NCBI GenBank assembly: GCA_902806095.1
Contig: CADCVF010000070.1
Span: 1-64,000, forward strand
Length of the DNA: 64,000 nt
Direction of reading: 5' to 3'
Source of the DNA: an uncultured Rubrobacteraceae bacterium
Lineage (GTDB): Bacteria; Actinomycetota; Rubrobacteria; Rubrobacterales; Rubrobacteraceae
The position numbers were made by a program, and so were the translations under genes. The notes beneath the pieces were generated by a model. The model had not been told where the DNA came from. It saw only the letters and a program-made list of their open reading frames with translations, and searched no databases. This document shows positions 32,942 to 42,054 of the stretch, one piece after another (position 1 is the stretch's first letter; every line of letters begins with the position of its first letter).

Positions 32942-33454
32942 CTACCAGCCCCATGTCCCCGGGGCACCCTTGAAAGGGCCGATTATGTCGGAGGTGATCC
33001 AACCCCCATAGAAGTCCCCCTCCTGCGCCTCGACTTTTTCTCCCCCAACCCAGCAGCCATCCATCCTGGACGGATAGAATGCCACGTAGTCTTTCAGCCC
33101 TTCGAACTCCGGCACCGGGTCGGGATAGTGCCAGGCGGCGCTCTTCTCGGACTTCTCCTCGCCGGTTATCTCGTCTTTCGTAGCGATGCCGTAGTAGCGG
33201 GCGCGGCCCTTCCATTCGCAGTGAGAAGTGTGGCCGGACTCCTTCAGGAACTGCATCTGGATGTCCTGCGGCGGGATGTAGTAGACGGGCGGGTGGCTCG
33301 TCTCGAGAACCCGCTTTGCCCGCGTGGTGTAGGCGAGCGTGACGCCGCCGAAGACGACCTTGACCTTCTTGTCCACTTCCTCGAGCTTCGGCGGACGCGG
33401 GTAGTCCCAGACAGACTCCTGTCCCTGGCCTGGCTCTATTCGCCTGCGACCCAT
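32942..33454 (-). CDS. DUF427 family protein
   Basis: A 170-aa protein with the DUF427 fold region: VKVVFGGVTLAYTTRAKRVLETSHPPVYYIPPQDIQMQFL, then HCEWKGRARYYGIA and AAWHYPDPVPEFEGLKDYVAFYPSRMD. The family is small, globular and of unproven function; some members are annotated as nucleotidyl-transferase-like. The ATG at 33454 is fixed by CAGGAGG 6 bp upstream. Much longer minus-strand readings past this start are non-coding, because they run antisense to the FUSC-type gene. It lies directly upstream of pdxH. Confidence 0.92.
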   Translation of the reverse strand: MGRRRIEPGQGQESVWDYPRPPKLEEVDKKVKVVFGGVTLAYTTRAKRVLETSHPPVYYIPPQDIQMQFLKESGHTSHCEWKGRARYYGIATKDEITGEEKSEKSAAWHYPDPVPEFEGLKDYVAFYPSRMDGCWVGGEKVEAQEGDFYGGWITSDIIGPFKGAPGTWGW

Positions 33455-33604
33455 AAAGAACCTCCTGGTCTCTGATCTCCTGAGATTATATGGTCGAAAG
33501 ACACTCATCTGTGTACGCCGGCGTACGATCCCAAAACGCGTGGCCAGCCCTCGCGGAGGTGTATAGTTCACGGGGTTCATGCGGGCGGCGTGAGGTAAGG
33601 ACGT

Positions 33605-34705
33605 TTGTTTTCCAGGGTCGGTGACGGTCTCTCTGCCGGGTACTACCGGCTCAGGAACAGCGTGTGGCCCGTCACGCAGGCGGCTGTGGCCGCGAGTCTG
33701 GCTTACTTTGTGGCTGAGGTACTCGTGGGGCACGAGCAGCCCTTCTTCGCCCCCATAGCCGCCGTTATTTGCCTCAGCGTTACCCTCGGCCAGAGGAACA
33801 GACGCGCCGTCGAGCTCATCATCGGGGTCGCCGTCGGGCTCATGGTTGCAGACCTCCTCGTGCTCGTTATAGGGAACGGGACACTCCAGATCGCCGTTGT
33901 CGTGCTCCTCGCTATGGCTGCGGCGGTGTTCTTCGGGGGAGGGACCATCCTGGTCAACCAGGCGGCCGTCTCCGCGGTCCTCGTAGTCGTGCTGCAGCCT
34001 CCCGAGGACGTCTTCTCGCCAGAACGCTTCGTCGACGCGCTTATCGGGGGCGGGGTGGCGCTCGCGATCAACTACCTCTTCCCCGTCAACCCCGAGCGCC
34101 TGGTCGAGAGGGCCGCTGCCCCCGTCTTCGACGAGCTGGCCGCGGTGCTGGAGGAGATCTCCGCCGTGCTCCAGGGCGGAGGCGAGAGGCGGGCCGAACG
34201 AGTCCTGGAACAGGCCAGGGAGATAGATGGCAGGGTCAGAACCCTGAACGAGGCGCTCGAAGCGGGCTACGAGACGGCCAGGCTCTCCCCCACCCGCCGC
34301 AGGTCCTTGAGGCAACTCGAGTTCTACGGCAGCGCCGGTATCAGGATAGAGCTGGCCGTCATAAATACCCGCGTCCTGGCCCGTGGCGTCTACAACGCCA
34401 TCAGGCGAGGAGACAGTATTGCGCCGCAGCTACCCGAGGCCGTGCTCGACCTCTCGCGGTCCGTGAGGGCCCTGGCCGCGTTTCTGGAGGACGACGAAGG
34501 ACCCGAGGAGGCCCGTCGGTGGGCGCTCGAGGCCGCCAGGTGCGCCACCCAGATCCTCGAGGAGCGCCACGAGCTCGGGATCAGCGTCCTCGTCGGCCAG
34601 GTCCGCTCCGCCGCCGTCGACCTCCTAAGGAGCACGGGCATGGATCAGGCCTCAGCCCTGCACGCCCTCGAGGATGCCGCAGGCCGCGCCTCGGAGATCG
34701 GGTAA
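33605..34705 (+). CDS. FUSC/aromatic acid exporter-type membrane protein
   Basis: Membrane protein of the aromatic acid exporter (ArAE/FUSC) superfamily, 366 aa. The N-terminal half holds about six hydrophobic segments beginning VTQAAVAASLAYFVAEVLVG, with FFAPIAAVICLSVTLGQRNRRAVELIIG, the hallmark of this family, followed by NYLFPVNP at the membrane edge. The C-terminal half (about 165-366) is soluble and helical with Glu/Arg-rich repeats. The start is TTG after GAGGTAAGGACG. Relatives export aromatic acids or have structural roles; no substrate is evident. It is divergent from DUF427-pdxH. Confidence 0.88.
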   Translation: MFSRVGDGLSAGYYRLRNSVWPVTQAAVAASLAYFVAEVLVGHEQPFFAPIAAVICLSVTLGQRNRRAVELIIGVAVGLMVADLLVLVIGNGTLQIAVVVLLAMAAAVFFGGGTILVNQAAVSAVLVVVLQPPEDVFSPERFVDALIGGGVALAINYLFPVNPERLVERAAAPVFDELAAVLEEISAVLQGGGERRAERVLEQAREIDGRVRTLNEALEAGYETARLSPTRRRSLRQLEFYGSAGIRIELAVINTRVLARGVYNAIRRGDSIAPQLPEAVLDLSRSVRALAAFLEDDEGPEEARRWALEAARCATQILEERHELGISVLVGQVRSAAVDLLRSTGMDQASALHALEDAAGRASEIG

Positions 34706-34742
34706 GGGCGGGTTTGAAATCTGCCCCTACCCAAACCCGCCC

Positions 34743-35138
34743 CTACCCTTCGTCGATCAGGGCGTCGGCTTCGATCTCGACCAGGATCTCGGGCGCTATG
34801 AGGCGGCTGACCTCGACCATGCTCGTGACAGGCCTGACTTTCCCGAAGAACTCGCCGTGGGCGGCCCCTATCTTCTCCCAGTCCTCGATATCGACCACGT
34901 AGATCCTGGTCCTCACCACATCGGAGAGCTCTGCACCTACGGCCTGGAGCGCCACCTTGATGTTGTTTATGGCCTGGACGGCCTGAGCGTAGGGATCCCC
35001 AACCCCGACGTAGCCGCCGCTCCCGTCTGTCGCGGTCGTGCCAGAGACGTACACGAAGGGCCCGCGCCTGATGGCCCGCGAGTAGCCTACCCTGCTCTCC
35101 CATACCGTGCCGCTGGTTACGTTCTCCCGCTTCATCAT
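34743..35138 (-). CDS. RidA/YjgF/Rid family deaminase
   Basis: Small Rid-family protein, 131 aa, trimeric and cytoplasmic, hydrolysing reactive enamines/imines from PLP enzymes or acting in a pathway-specific role. Conserved parts are [17 protein letters not shown] near residue 27, [21 protein letters not shown] near 51, and [25 protein letters not shown], then the terminal [10 protein letters not shown]. The catalytic Arg of RidA corresponds to R in VVRTRIYV. The ATG at 35138 (or the next ATG at 35135) follows a GGGGGACT site. It lies between two plus-strand genes and shares a control region with the GNAT gene. Confidence 0.93.
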   Translation of the reverse strand: MMKRENVTSGTVWESRVGYSRAIRRGPFVYVSGTTATDGSGGYVGVGDPYAQAVQAINNIKVALQAVGAELSDVVRTRIYVVDIEDWEKIGAAHGEFFGKVRPVTSMVEVSRLIAPEILVEIEADALIDEG

Positions 35139-35389
35139 AGTCCCCCGGGACGATAAGAACGACTCCATTCTACCCTGATCGAGCCACGCACTCTTCCAGG
35201 AAGATGGCGGGAGCAGGGACCCGACCATGAACCCGGACGATCCTCGAGGCGCATCCAGGACTGCTACGAGCGCGCCTGTCCGTCCTCCCCGATGCGATCT
35301 TCTGCGCGCAGAATCATCCACGCGTACAATCGTGGCGCGTATCGTGCGGACGGGTTCGGTTTTCGTTGGTGTCAGGAGGTGTGTAGTCT

Positions 35390-35875
35390 ATGCGGCCACG
35401 GATTCGACCATTCGACGATCGAGATGCCGAGGCGGTAGTTGACCTCTCGTTGCGGGCGTGGGCGCCGGTCTTCGCGTCTCTCGAGCGGGTGTTGGGTTCC
35501 GAGATTTTCAGGCGGCTGCATCCGGACTGGCGAGAAGATCAGCGGCGGGCGGTGGAGGACATCTGCGCTGCGAAAAAGCAGCGGGTGTGGGTTGCCGAGG
35601 TGGACGGGGCAGCCGTCGGCTTCGTGGCGGTCGAGATTTATGATCCCGAGCGCAGCATGGGTGAGATATCCATACTGGCCGTCGATCCCGACCACCAGGG
35701 CAGTGGCATCGGAACCGCCCTGACCGAGTTCGCCCTCGACAGGCTCAAAGACGCCGGGATGAAGGTGGCGATGGTCGAGACGGGCGGCGACCCAGGGCAC
35801 GCCGCAGCGCGTCGCACGTACGAGAAGGCCGGCTACGTCCTACTGCCGATAGCCAGGTACTTCAAGAACCTGTAG
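35390..35875 (+). CDS. GNAT family N-acetyltransferase
   Basis: GCN5-related acetyltransferase, 161 aa, moving acetyl from acetyl-CoA to an amine. Motif A, the CoA pyrophosphate loop, is ILAVDPDHQGSGIGTALTEFAL at about 96-117 (Q-x-x-G-x-G/A type). Motif B is AMVETGGDPGHAAARRTYEKAGY and the C-terminal VLLPIARYFKNL is standard. The ATG follows CAGGAGGTGTGTAG. Acceptor unknown. Divergent from the RidA gene with about 250 bp of control region between. Confidence 0.93.
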   Translation: MRPRIRPFDDRDAEAVVDLSLRAWAPVFASLERVLGSEIFRRLHPDWREDQRRAVEDICAAKKQRVWVAEVDGAAVGFVAVEIYDPERSMGEISILAVDPDHQGSGIGTALTEFALDRLKDAGMKVAMVETGGDPGHAAARRTYEKAGYVLLPIARYFKNL

Positions 35876-35998
35876 CCACGAGGGGCCGTGATATCCTCGG
35901 CGAACCCCTTGTACCGCTAACCAACGTAGACCAACGACGCGCCGTCACCGACGAGGCGCACGCCGGGGAGTCCCCATGTACCACTTTGATGGCTCATA

Positions 35999-37132
35999 CC
36001 GAATCCGGGTGTACACTTCCGAGCATGAATGAGAAACGGAATACGGAGAACTCGGAGGAATCGGAGTCCGAGAGGTTGGAGCGCCTCTACCGCAAGGCAA
36101 CCGATCCGGTGCTGCGCACCCACCTTTTGATGGTCTGGCGCTTGTCGCTAGGCGAGCCGCAAGGCGAGGTGGCCCAGATGGTGGGCTACTCGGACAAGTG
36201 GACCAGGGAGATCGCGAGGCGCTACGAGTCCGAGGGGGTCGAGGGGCTGGGCGATCGTCGCCACGCCAACCCCGGGGCGAGGGAGAGGGCGCTGTTGGAC
36301 GAGGAGGGCCAAGCCGAGCTTCGGGCGGCCCTCCTCGGGGGGCCACCTCCGGGAGGGGGGATGTGGAGCGGGCCCAAGGTGGCGCGTTGGATCGCCCGGA
36401 GGACGGGGGCGGAGAAGGTCCACGCCCAGCGGGGCTGGGAGTACCTGAGGAAGGCGCGCATGAGCCCCCAGGTCCCGAGGCCGTCGAACGCCAAGGGGGC
36501 CTCGGCCTCCGAGCGGGAGGCTTTCAAAAAAGTCTCTCGGTGAAGCTGGAGAAGCTCGGGGAGGCCCATCCTGAGGCCGAGGCGGTCGAGATCTGGGCCG
36601 AGGACGAGGCTAGGCTGGGCCTCAAGCCGGTGATGAGGCGAGTTTGGGCTCCGGTGGGGGAAAGGCCCACCGCCCTCTTCAAGAGGGGCTACGAATGGAC
36701 CTACCTTTACGGCTTCGTTAGGCCCCAGAGCGGGGATCTCTTCTGGCTGATCCTGCCCACGGTCAACGTGGAGCTGTTCTCGATGGCTTTGCGCGAGTTC
36801 GCCCGAGAGGTGGGGGCCGGAGGAAACAGGCGCGTCCTTTTGGTGGTGGACAAGGCCGGATGGCACACGGGCAAGGACCTCAAGATCCCGGAGGGGATAC
36901 ACCTCGAGTTCCTTCCCTCCGGTTCGCCGGAGCTTATGCCGGCCGAGAGGCTGTGGCCGCTAACCAACGAGCCTCTCGCCAATGGGCTCTTCGAGGAGAT
37001 AGAGGAGGTAGAGGAGACCCTGGCGGACCGTTGCGTCGAACTGCTCGAGCAAGCCGAGACCATCAGGGGACTCACCAACTACCACTGGTGGCCCCAGACA
37101 GCATGATTCGGGAACCGTTCAACCGGATTCGG
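35999..37132 (+). mobile_element. IS630-family insertion sequence
   Basis: A 1.13-kb element bounded by TA dinucleotides (35997-35998 and 37133-37134), the target of this family. The terminal inverted repeats share CCGAATCCGG exactly and continue imperfectly for about 24 bp (left GTGTACACTTCC, right TGAACGGTTCC on the complement). One transposase in two overlapping phases fills it; the stop lies inside the right end. It is inserted directly after the nudC stop codon (TGA at 37135-37137) and leaves that gene intact. Confidence 0.9.
36025..37106 (+). CDS. IS630-type transposase, read through a -1 frameshift
   Basis: DDE transposase in two phases. The first (36025-36540) carries the helix-turn-helix region (GEPQGEVAQMVGYSDKWTREIARRYE). 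The second, one frame back, carries the catalytic domain: first Asp in WAEDEARLGLKP, second in LLVVDKAGWHTGK, and the Glu in SPELMPAERLWP. They join at A6 (36526-36531) in TTTCAAAAAAGTC, where a -1 slip gives FKKSLSVKLE. Such A-run frameshifting is standard in IS630 relatives, so the element may be active. The ATG start lies within the left inverted repeat. Confidence 0.85.
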
Positions 37133-37134
37133 TA

Positions 37135-37953
37135 TCAATCACTCCGAGACGTGTTCTCCGGTGTCGCGGGGTCATCGGGGTCGAGGCTATGTCGGCTTAC
37201 GAAGTCGTCTATCATGGCGCGGGCGATGCTTATCTTGGGCGGCAGTTGCGGCAGGTCGTCTGCCGTGTACCAGCCGGCGTCTTCGATCTCCATCGGCTCG
37301 ATCCGCAACTCTCCGGCGGCCCACTCAGCTGTGAAGGCAACCATAAGCGAGTTCGGAAACGGCCACGGCTGGCTCCCGAAGTAGTTTATGTTCTTCACTT
37401 CGATCCCGACCTCCTCCCGCACCTCCCGCGCAACGGTTTGTTCTACGGTCTCGCCCGGCTCGACGAACCCGGCAATTGTGCTGTACATCCCCTTCGGGAA
37501 CTGCGGCGCGCGAGCAAGGAGCACTTCGTCTGCCCGGTAAACTAGAACTATGGCCGCCGGATTCAACCTCGGAAAGTAGAGCGCACCGCACCTCGGGCAG
37601 ACCCTGGAGAATCGCTCTGTTTCAAGCCCCCGGCCCGTCTGAGTTCCGCAGCGCCCGCAGAAGCGGTGCATTACGTTCCAGGCGATGACCTGTATTGCTC
37701 GTCCCGCCATCACGAAGCACCTCTCGTCCAGAACACCGAACAGGCTACGCAAGTCCTGAAAGGCGGAGCCTTCGGGCTCCACTCCCTCAACCTCAGCGGC
37801 GAAGCATATTCTCCCATCCAGGACGCCTATCTCCTCCTCGAAGATCACGTCCAGCCCCAGGGCTGCCGGGTTCCCCACGAGGTTGGTCGATTCTTCCTCA
37901 TCACGTACTAGCATCCTGTCGCCCTTGAACGCGAACCACAGGTCGCCAGCCAA
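37135..37953 (-). CDS. nudC: NADH pyrophosphatase / NAD-cap hydrolase
   Basis: NudC-type Nudix hydrolase, 272 aa. It splits NADH into NMNH and AMP and in bacteria also removes NAD caps from RNA. The zinc ribbon is FCGRCGTQTGR with VCPRCGALYFPRLNPA (four Cys). The Nudix box GFVEPGETVEQTVAREVREEVGIE is intact, followed by the NudC-specific SQPWPFPNSLM. The best start is TTG at 37953 with GAGAGGATGAG, overlapping the end of the upstream FAD/Fe-S gene; a longer frame exists but lacks a site and overlaps that gene heavily. An IS630 element sits immediately after its stop. Confidence 0.93.
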   Translation of the reverse strand: MAGDLWFAFKGDRMLVRDEEESTNLVGNPAALGLDVIFEEEIGVLDGRICFAAEVEGVEPEGSAFQDLRSLFGVLDERCFVMAGRAIQVIAWNVMHRFCGRCGTQTGRGLETERFSRVCPRCGALYFPRLNPAAIVLVYRADEVLLARAPQFPKGMYSTIAGFVEPGETVEQTVAREVREEVGIEVKNINYFGSQPWPFPNSLMVAFTAEWAAGELRIEPMEIEDAGWYTADDLPQLPPKISIARAMIDDFVSRHSLDPDDPATPENTSRSD

Positions 37954-37954
37954 C

Positions 37955-40813
37955 TCATCCTCTCCCGTCGAGGAGCGAGGCCAGATACTCGGCTGGGTGC
38001 ATGGCCCGCCTTTGTGTTCCGTCGAGGATCTGTTCCCTGCAGCTTGTCCCAGGCGCGACCACGACCCGCTCCCCTGCACCACGCACCGCAGGGAAGAGCC
38101 TTCGCTCTCCCATCTTCATCGAGACCTCGTAGTGTCCCTTCTCGTAGCCGAAGAGCCCGGCCATCCCGCAACATCCCGAGTCGACCACCTCTACGTCGGC
38201 GGCGAGCCCGAGCAGTCGCTCCGTCGGACCCGTCCCTACTAGCGCCTTCTGATGGCAGTGTCCGTGCAGGAGTACAGGGACGCCTTCTCTCAGCGGAAGC
38301 TCTCCGTCGAGATCCAGCATCGCCTCCTCAAAGAGCTGGGTTGCTTCCGCCAGCTTTACGACGCGCTCGTCTTCGGGGATGAGCCTCTCGTAGTCGTCGC
38401 GCAGGGTCAGGATGCAGCTAGGCTCGAGGCCGACTAGCGGGACGCCACGCTCCACGAGGGGCATCAGCAAATCGAGGTTGCGCCTGGCGTTCTTCCTCGC
38501 CTCGTCCACGAGTCCCTCCGAGAGCATGGGCCTCCCGCAACACACGACCTTGGGCAGATGTATTCTCGCCCCCGCGGCCGCGAAGAGTCTCACGGCCCCT
38601 TCACCTACCTCGGGCCGCTGGTACTCGTTCCAGGTGTCGTTGAAGAGGGCGACCTCCGCCGGTCCGGCGCCCTGTGGTAGTCCAGGGAAGCGTTTGGAGA
38701 AGGTCTTGTTCGTTACGCGTGGCAGTGAGCGCCGGGGGTCTATGCCGGCGAGGGCGGCGGCCCGGCGGGCGAGGCGCGTTCCAGCGACCACGTTATAGGA
38801 CGAGGGGATCAGTGCTGCGAGCGCGAGCTGACGGCGGATGTGGCCTGCCGCCTTCTGGCGCAGGGAAAAGCCGTGTTCTTTGCCCGTCTGGTAGAGGACT
38901 TCGGTCTTCATGCTTGCGACGTCCACGCGGGAGGGACATTCGGTCTTGCAAGCTTTGCAGCCCACGCAGAGGTCCATGACCTCCTTCATGCGCCGCCCCG
39001 TGAGCTCCTCAGGCGGGAGGGTGCCTTCGATGACGGATCTGAGCATGTTGGCCCGCGCCCTCGTGGTGTCCTGCTCGTCGAGGGTTACCATGTATGAGGG
39101 GCACATCGTGCCTCCCGTCCTCTTGCGGCAAAAGCCGCTCCCGTTGCACAGCTCGACGGCCTTGGCGAAACCGCCCTGATCCTCGAATGAGAGGCCTGTT
39201 CTTACGGGGAGACGCTTGCGGCCGGGGCCGATACGCAGCTGCCGGTCCATCCTGGGTGGGGCCACTATCACACCAGGGTTCATCATCCCTCTCGGGTCGA
39301 AGAGACGCTTGACGTCTGCGAAGGCGCGCAGGACCTCCCCGCCGTACATCTTCTCCATAAACTCCGAACGCGAGAGGCCGTCTCCATGCTCCCCCGAGAT
39401 GGACCCGCCGCAGTCGATGACGAGCCCTGCAACCTCCTCAGCGATGCGCCGCATCCGCGATACGCCGTCGGGGTTAGATGTGTCGAGCGCAGGCCTGACG
39501 TGCAGGCACCCCACGCTGGCGTGCCCGTAGAAGCAGGCCCAGGTACCGCTGTTCTCGACGATCTCCTCGAAGCGGGCGACGAACTCCTCCAGCCGGTCAG
39601 GGGGCACGGCCGCGTCCTCCACAAAGGCGACCGGTTTCTCTTTGTCGCTCGTACCGAGCAGGAGCGGCAGGGTGGACTTGCGGAGCCTGACGGTCTGGCC
39701 CATCTCCTCCTTCGTACGCAGCGGCGTCGCAGCGAGCGCTCCGGCCTCGCCGGTCAGATCGTCGAGCTGTCCGAAGGTCTCGTCGAGCCCTCGTTGCGTG
39801 CCGCTCCACTCCACGACCAGGACAGCCTTCGGGTTTCCCTTGACAAAGCGCGTCGAGTCTTTGTATGCGGGGTTGGCCCTCGCGCGGCCTATAGCGACGT
39901 CGTCGAGCAACTCTATCGCCGATGGGTCCGTCTCGAGGAACCGGCCCGTGGCGCGGGCCGCTGCGGAGAGGGAATCGAACTCGAAAGAGGCCAGGGCGCG
40001 GGCCTCGGGGAGCGGGTGCAGCCGGAACTCCGCGCGGGTGACCACGCAGAGCGTACCTTCGGACCCGCACACGAGGCGCGTGAGGTCCAGGGTCTCGGGG
40101 TCGACTAGGGCGTCCAGCCCGTAGCCGGAGACGCGACGGATCATCTTCGGGAACCGGCGCCTGATCTCATACCCGTAGCGGTCCCCGATCCCCATCGCCC
40201 CGCGCAGCAATCTGGCAAGCGCGTCGGCGTGACGGGCACGTCCTCTGGCCTGCTCCCTACTTAGGGGGCCAAGATCGACCGTCTCCCCTGAGGCAAGCAC
40301 GCAGCGCAGACCGAGGACCTGATCCGAGGTCATCCCGTAGACGAGCGAGCGCATCCCCGCCGAGTTGTTCCCGACCATACCCCCAAGCGTCGCCACGTCC
40401 GAGGTAGATGTGTCGGCCCCGAACACGAGCCCGTGCGGCTCAACCATCGCGTTTAGCTCGCCCTGTACCAGGCCAGGCTCGACGACGCAACGCCGCCCTT
40501 CGAGGTCTATCTCCAGCGCCCGACGCATCTCGGAGACGTCGAGGGCCAGCCCTGGGGCCGTCGCCTGCCCGGCGAGGCTCGTGCCCGTGCCACGGGGCGT
40601 GATCGAGAGCCCCAGCTCGCGGGCCGTCGAGAGGGTGAGCCCCACGTCCTCCTCGGAGCGGGCGACGACGACGCCGACAGGCTTGCGGAGGTAGATAGAG
40701 GCATCCGTGGACCACATAGCTCGCGAGGGTTCATCCGTACGCAGATACCCTTCGAGTTCACTGTCGAGGGCGGCGTGGAGTTCTATTGCGTAAGGCTCTG
40801 GTTTATCCGGCAC
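37955..40813 (-). CDS. FAD and 4Fe-4S oxidoreductase (D-2-hydroxyacid dehydrogenase type)
   Basis: Large fused oxidoreductase, 952 aa, of the YdiJ/D-2-hydroxyglutarate or D-lactate dehydrogenase type. N-terminal FAD-binding domain: TPRGTGTSLAGQATAPGLALDVSEM and LGGMVGNNSAGMRSLVYG. The FAD-oxidase C domain ends at ISGEHGDGLSRSEF. A ferredoxin-like domain follows with CVGCKACKTECP (about 605-616), and then GlpC-type CCG domains (VVCCGRPMLSEGL and DSGCCGMAGLFGYEKG). It would pass electrons from a 2-hydroxyacid to the quinone pool. The GTG start has a weak site. NudC overlaps its stop, so the two are co-translated. Confidence 0.92.
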   Translation of the reverse strand: MPDKPEPYAIELHAALDSELEGYLRTDEPSRAMWSTDASIYLRKPVGVVVARSEEDVGLTLSTARELGLSITPRGTGTSLAGQATAPGLALDVSEMRRALEIDLEGRRCVVEPGLVQGELNAMVEPHGLVFGADTSTSDVATLGGMVGNNSAGMRSLVYGMTSDQVLGLRCVLASGETVDLGPLSREQARGRARHADALARLLRGAMGIGDRYGYEIRRRFPKMIRRVSGYGLDALVDPETLDLTRLVCGSEGTLCVVTRAEFRLHPLPEARALASFEFDSLSAAARATGRFLETDPSAIELLDDVAIGRARANPAYKDSTRFVKGNPKAVLVVEWSGTQRGLDETFGQLDDLTGEAGALAATPLRTKEEMGQTVRLRKSTLPLLLGTSDKEKPVAFVEDAAVPPDRLEEFVARFEEIVENSGTWACFYGHASVGCLHVRPALDTSNPDGVSRMRRIAEEVAGLVIDCGGSISGEHGDGLSRSEFMEKMYGGEVLRAFADVKRLFDPRGMMNPGVIVAPPRMDRQLRIGPGRKRLPVRTGLSFEDQGGFAKAVELCNGSGFCRKRTGGTMCPSYMVTLDEQDTTRARANMLRSVIEGTLPPEELTGRRMKEVMDLCVGCKACKTECPSRVDVASMKTEVLYQTGKEHGFSLRQKAAGHIRRQLALAALIPSSYNVVAGTRLARRAAALAGIDPRRSLPRVTNKTFSKRFPGLPQGAGPAEVALFNDTWNEYQRPEVGEGAVRLFAAAGARIHLPKVVCCGRPMLSEGLVDEARKNARRNLDLLMPLVERGVPLVGLEPSCILTLRDDYERLIPEDERVVKLAEATQLFEEAMLDLDGELPLREGVPVLLHGHCHQKALVGTGPTERLLGLAADVEVVDSGCCGMAGLFGYEKGHYEVSMKMGERRLFPAVRGAGERVVVAPGTSCREQILDGTQRRAMHPAEYLASLLDGRG

Positions 40814-40852
40814 GGTCCAGCAACTTTACATCCAGAGAGGACGTATCGCCAA

Positions 40853-41695
40853 TCAAAGATCCCCGCCTTCATCGGCGAGACGGTTCAATTCTTTGGCCAG
40901 TAGGGCGAGGCGGGCCTCTTTTACCAGGGGCACTTCCCTGCGGCGGCGGCGGACGTTTCCGAGGTCTATGTCTACGGTGATCAGGGCCTCCACGTGGAGC
41001 GGCCCTTCCGCCACGACCATCCCCCAGGGGTCGACGACGTGCGAGTAGCCCCAGAAGACAAGGCTGTCCTGTTGTCCGACACGATTGACGAAGATAACGT
41101 AGCTCTCGAGCATGCGGGCGTAGAAGCGGGTGATCCCGCGCCAGTAGCTCTTGGTGTCCAACAACTCGGGGTAAGGATAGGAACCGCTGTCTGCGGGGAT
41201 TATGAGCACCTGGGCGCCGTCCTGGACCGCGATAAATGGCAGAAACGTCTGCCAGGCGTCGTTGCAGATCAGCATGGCCATGCGGCCGAACCTGGTGTCG
41301 AATGCACGCATGCTCTGTCCTGGGTTGTAGTGCTTTCTCTCCTCGTAGATCCTGTAGTTTGGCAAGTAGAGCTTGCGGTGAAGGTGCCTGAGGACGCCTC
41401 CTTCGAGATAGGCCGCGCTATTGTAGTTCTGGAAGCGCTGCCCCTCCTCGCAAAACCCGACGACCACGCCCATCTCTCCCGCGGCCTCGGCCAGGGAGCT
41501 GATGGCCTGGCTGTGTGCCTCTATCGCGACATCGTCGTCGAGCTCTCCGAGGGCGTAGCCGGACAGACTCAACTCAGGAAAGACGGTGAGGTCAGCACCC
41601 CTCTCCTTCGCCTCCGCCACGACCTCTTTAGCCTTGCGGAGATTCTCTTCGGTATCGCCGAGGACGGAGTCGATCTGGGCCAGTGCTACCCGCAA
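40853..41695 (-). CDS. Carbon-nitrogen hydrolase (nitrilase superfamily)
   Basis: Nitrilase-superfamily amidase, 280 aa. The Glu-Lys-Cys triad is visible: E in FPELSLSGYALG near residue 42, K in LHRKLYLPNYRIYEE near 114, and C in AMLICNDAWQTFLP near 149. Members hydrolyse amides or carbamoyl groups, for instance N-carbamoylputrescine or omega-amidase substrates; this one cannot be assigned further. The start is TTG with only a moderate site (TGGTGAGCAATA). It lies 39 bp downstream of the FAD/Fe-S gene's start, on the same strand but transcribed toward it. Confidence 0.9.
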   Translation of the reverse strand: MRVALAQIDSVLGDTEENLRKAKEVVAEAKERGADLTVFPELSLSGYALGELDDDVAIEAHSQAISSLAEAAGEMGVVVGFCEEGQRFQNYNSAAYLEGGVLRHLHRKLYLPNYRIYEERKHYNPGQSMRAFDTRFGRMAMLICNDAWQTFLPFIAVQDGAQVLIIPADSGSYPYPELLDTKSYWRGITRFYARMLESYVIFVNRVGQQDSLVFWGYSHVVDPWGMVVAEGPLHVEALITVDIDLGNVRRRRREVPLVKEARLALLAKELNRLADEGGDL

Positions 41696-42054
41696 TATTG
41701 CTCACCAGTCCTCTCGTCCATGTGCATGTCATTTACGCTGTAGTATCGGAAGAGAACCACCAGGAGAACAGGATAATCGGTGGGCAAGAGACAAGGCGAT
41801 CCGGGTTCCATAACTCGCCCCGATTGTACTTTACGCTGCACGCCGGTTAAAGCCCTGCGACCTCCGATCTGCCCACAAGAAGTAATCATAGAAGCTCTGC
41901 CCGCAATGGACTCGGAGAGATGCATCGGGTACTTGCCAAGAAGGCTACGTGCGTGATCCGAGAGGGGGTTGGAGTCCTAAAGATAGAGACAGGGACCTCG
42001 ATGAGACCAACGATTGCCGGACGTTGCGCCCGGCAATCGCCGTCGGATTGCACC
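41696..42054. other. Gene-free stretch
   Basis: About 360 bp without a frame of coding character. A 10-bp perfect hairpin lies at its right side (42011-42039) and serves the converging direction from the substrate-binding protein gene. The left part should contain the promoter of the nitrilase-type gene; I recognise no clear boxes, and nothing else. Confidence 0.6.
42011..42039 (-). terminator. Hairpin downstream of the ABC substrate-binding gene
   Basis: CGATTGCCGG, loop ACGTTGCGC, CCGGCAATCG: a perfect 10-bp stem starting 16 bp after the stop codon (minus strand). No T-run is obvious. It ends the IclR-ABC operon. Confidence 0.7.

Noticed and set aside
33455-34315. Long minus-strand extension of the DUF427 reading frame
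   Set aside because: It is antisense to the FUSC-type gene and lacks family features. DUF427 starts at 33454 with a strong ribosome site.
39386-40124. Plus-strand frames of 160-240 aa within the FAD/Fe-S gene
   Set aside because: They are shadows of the high-GC minus-strand gene, with no ribosome site or recognisable motif.
41686-41925. A 79-aa minus-strand frame in the gap before the substrate-binding protein gene
   Set aside because: No family features, no ribosome site, and it overlaps the expected nitrilase promoter.
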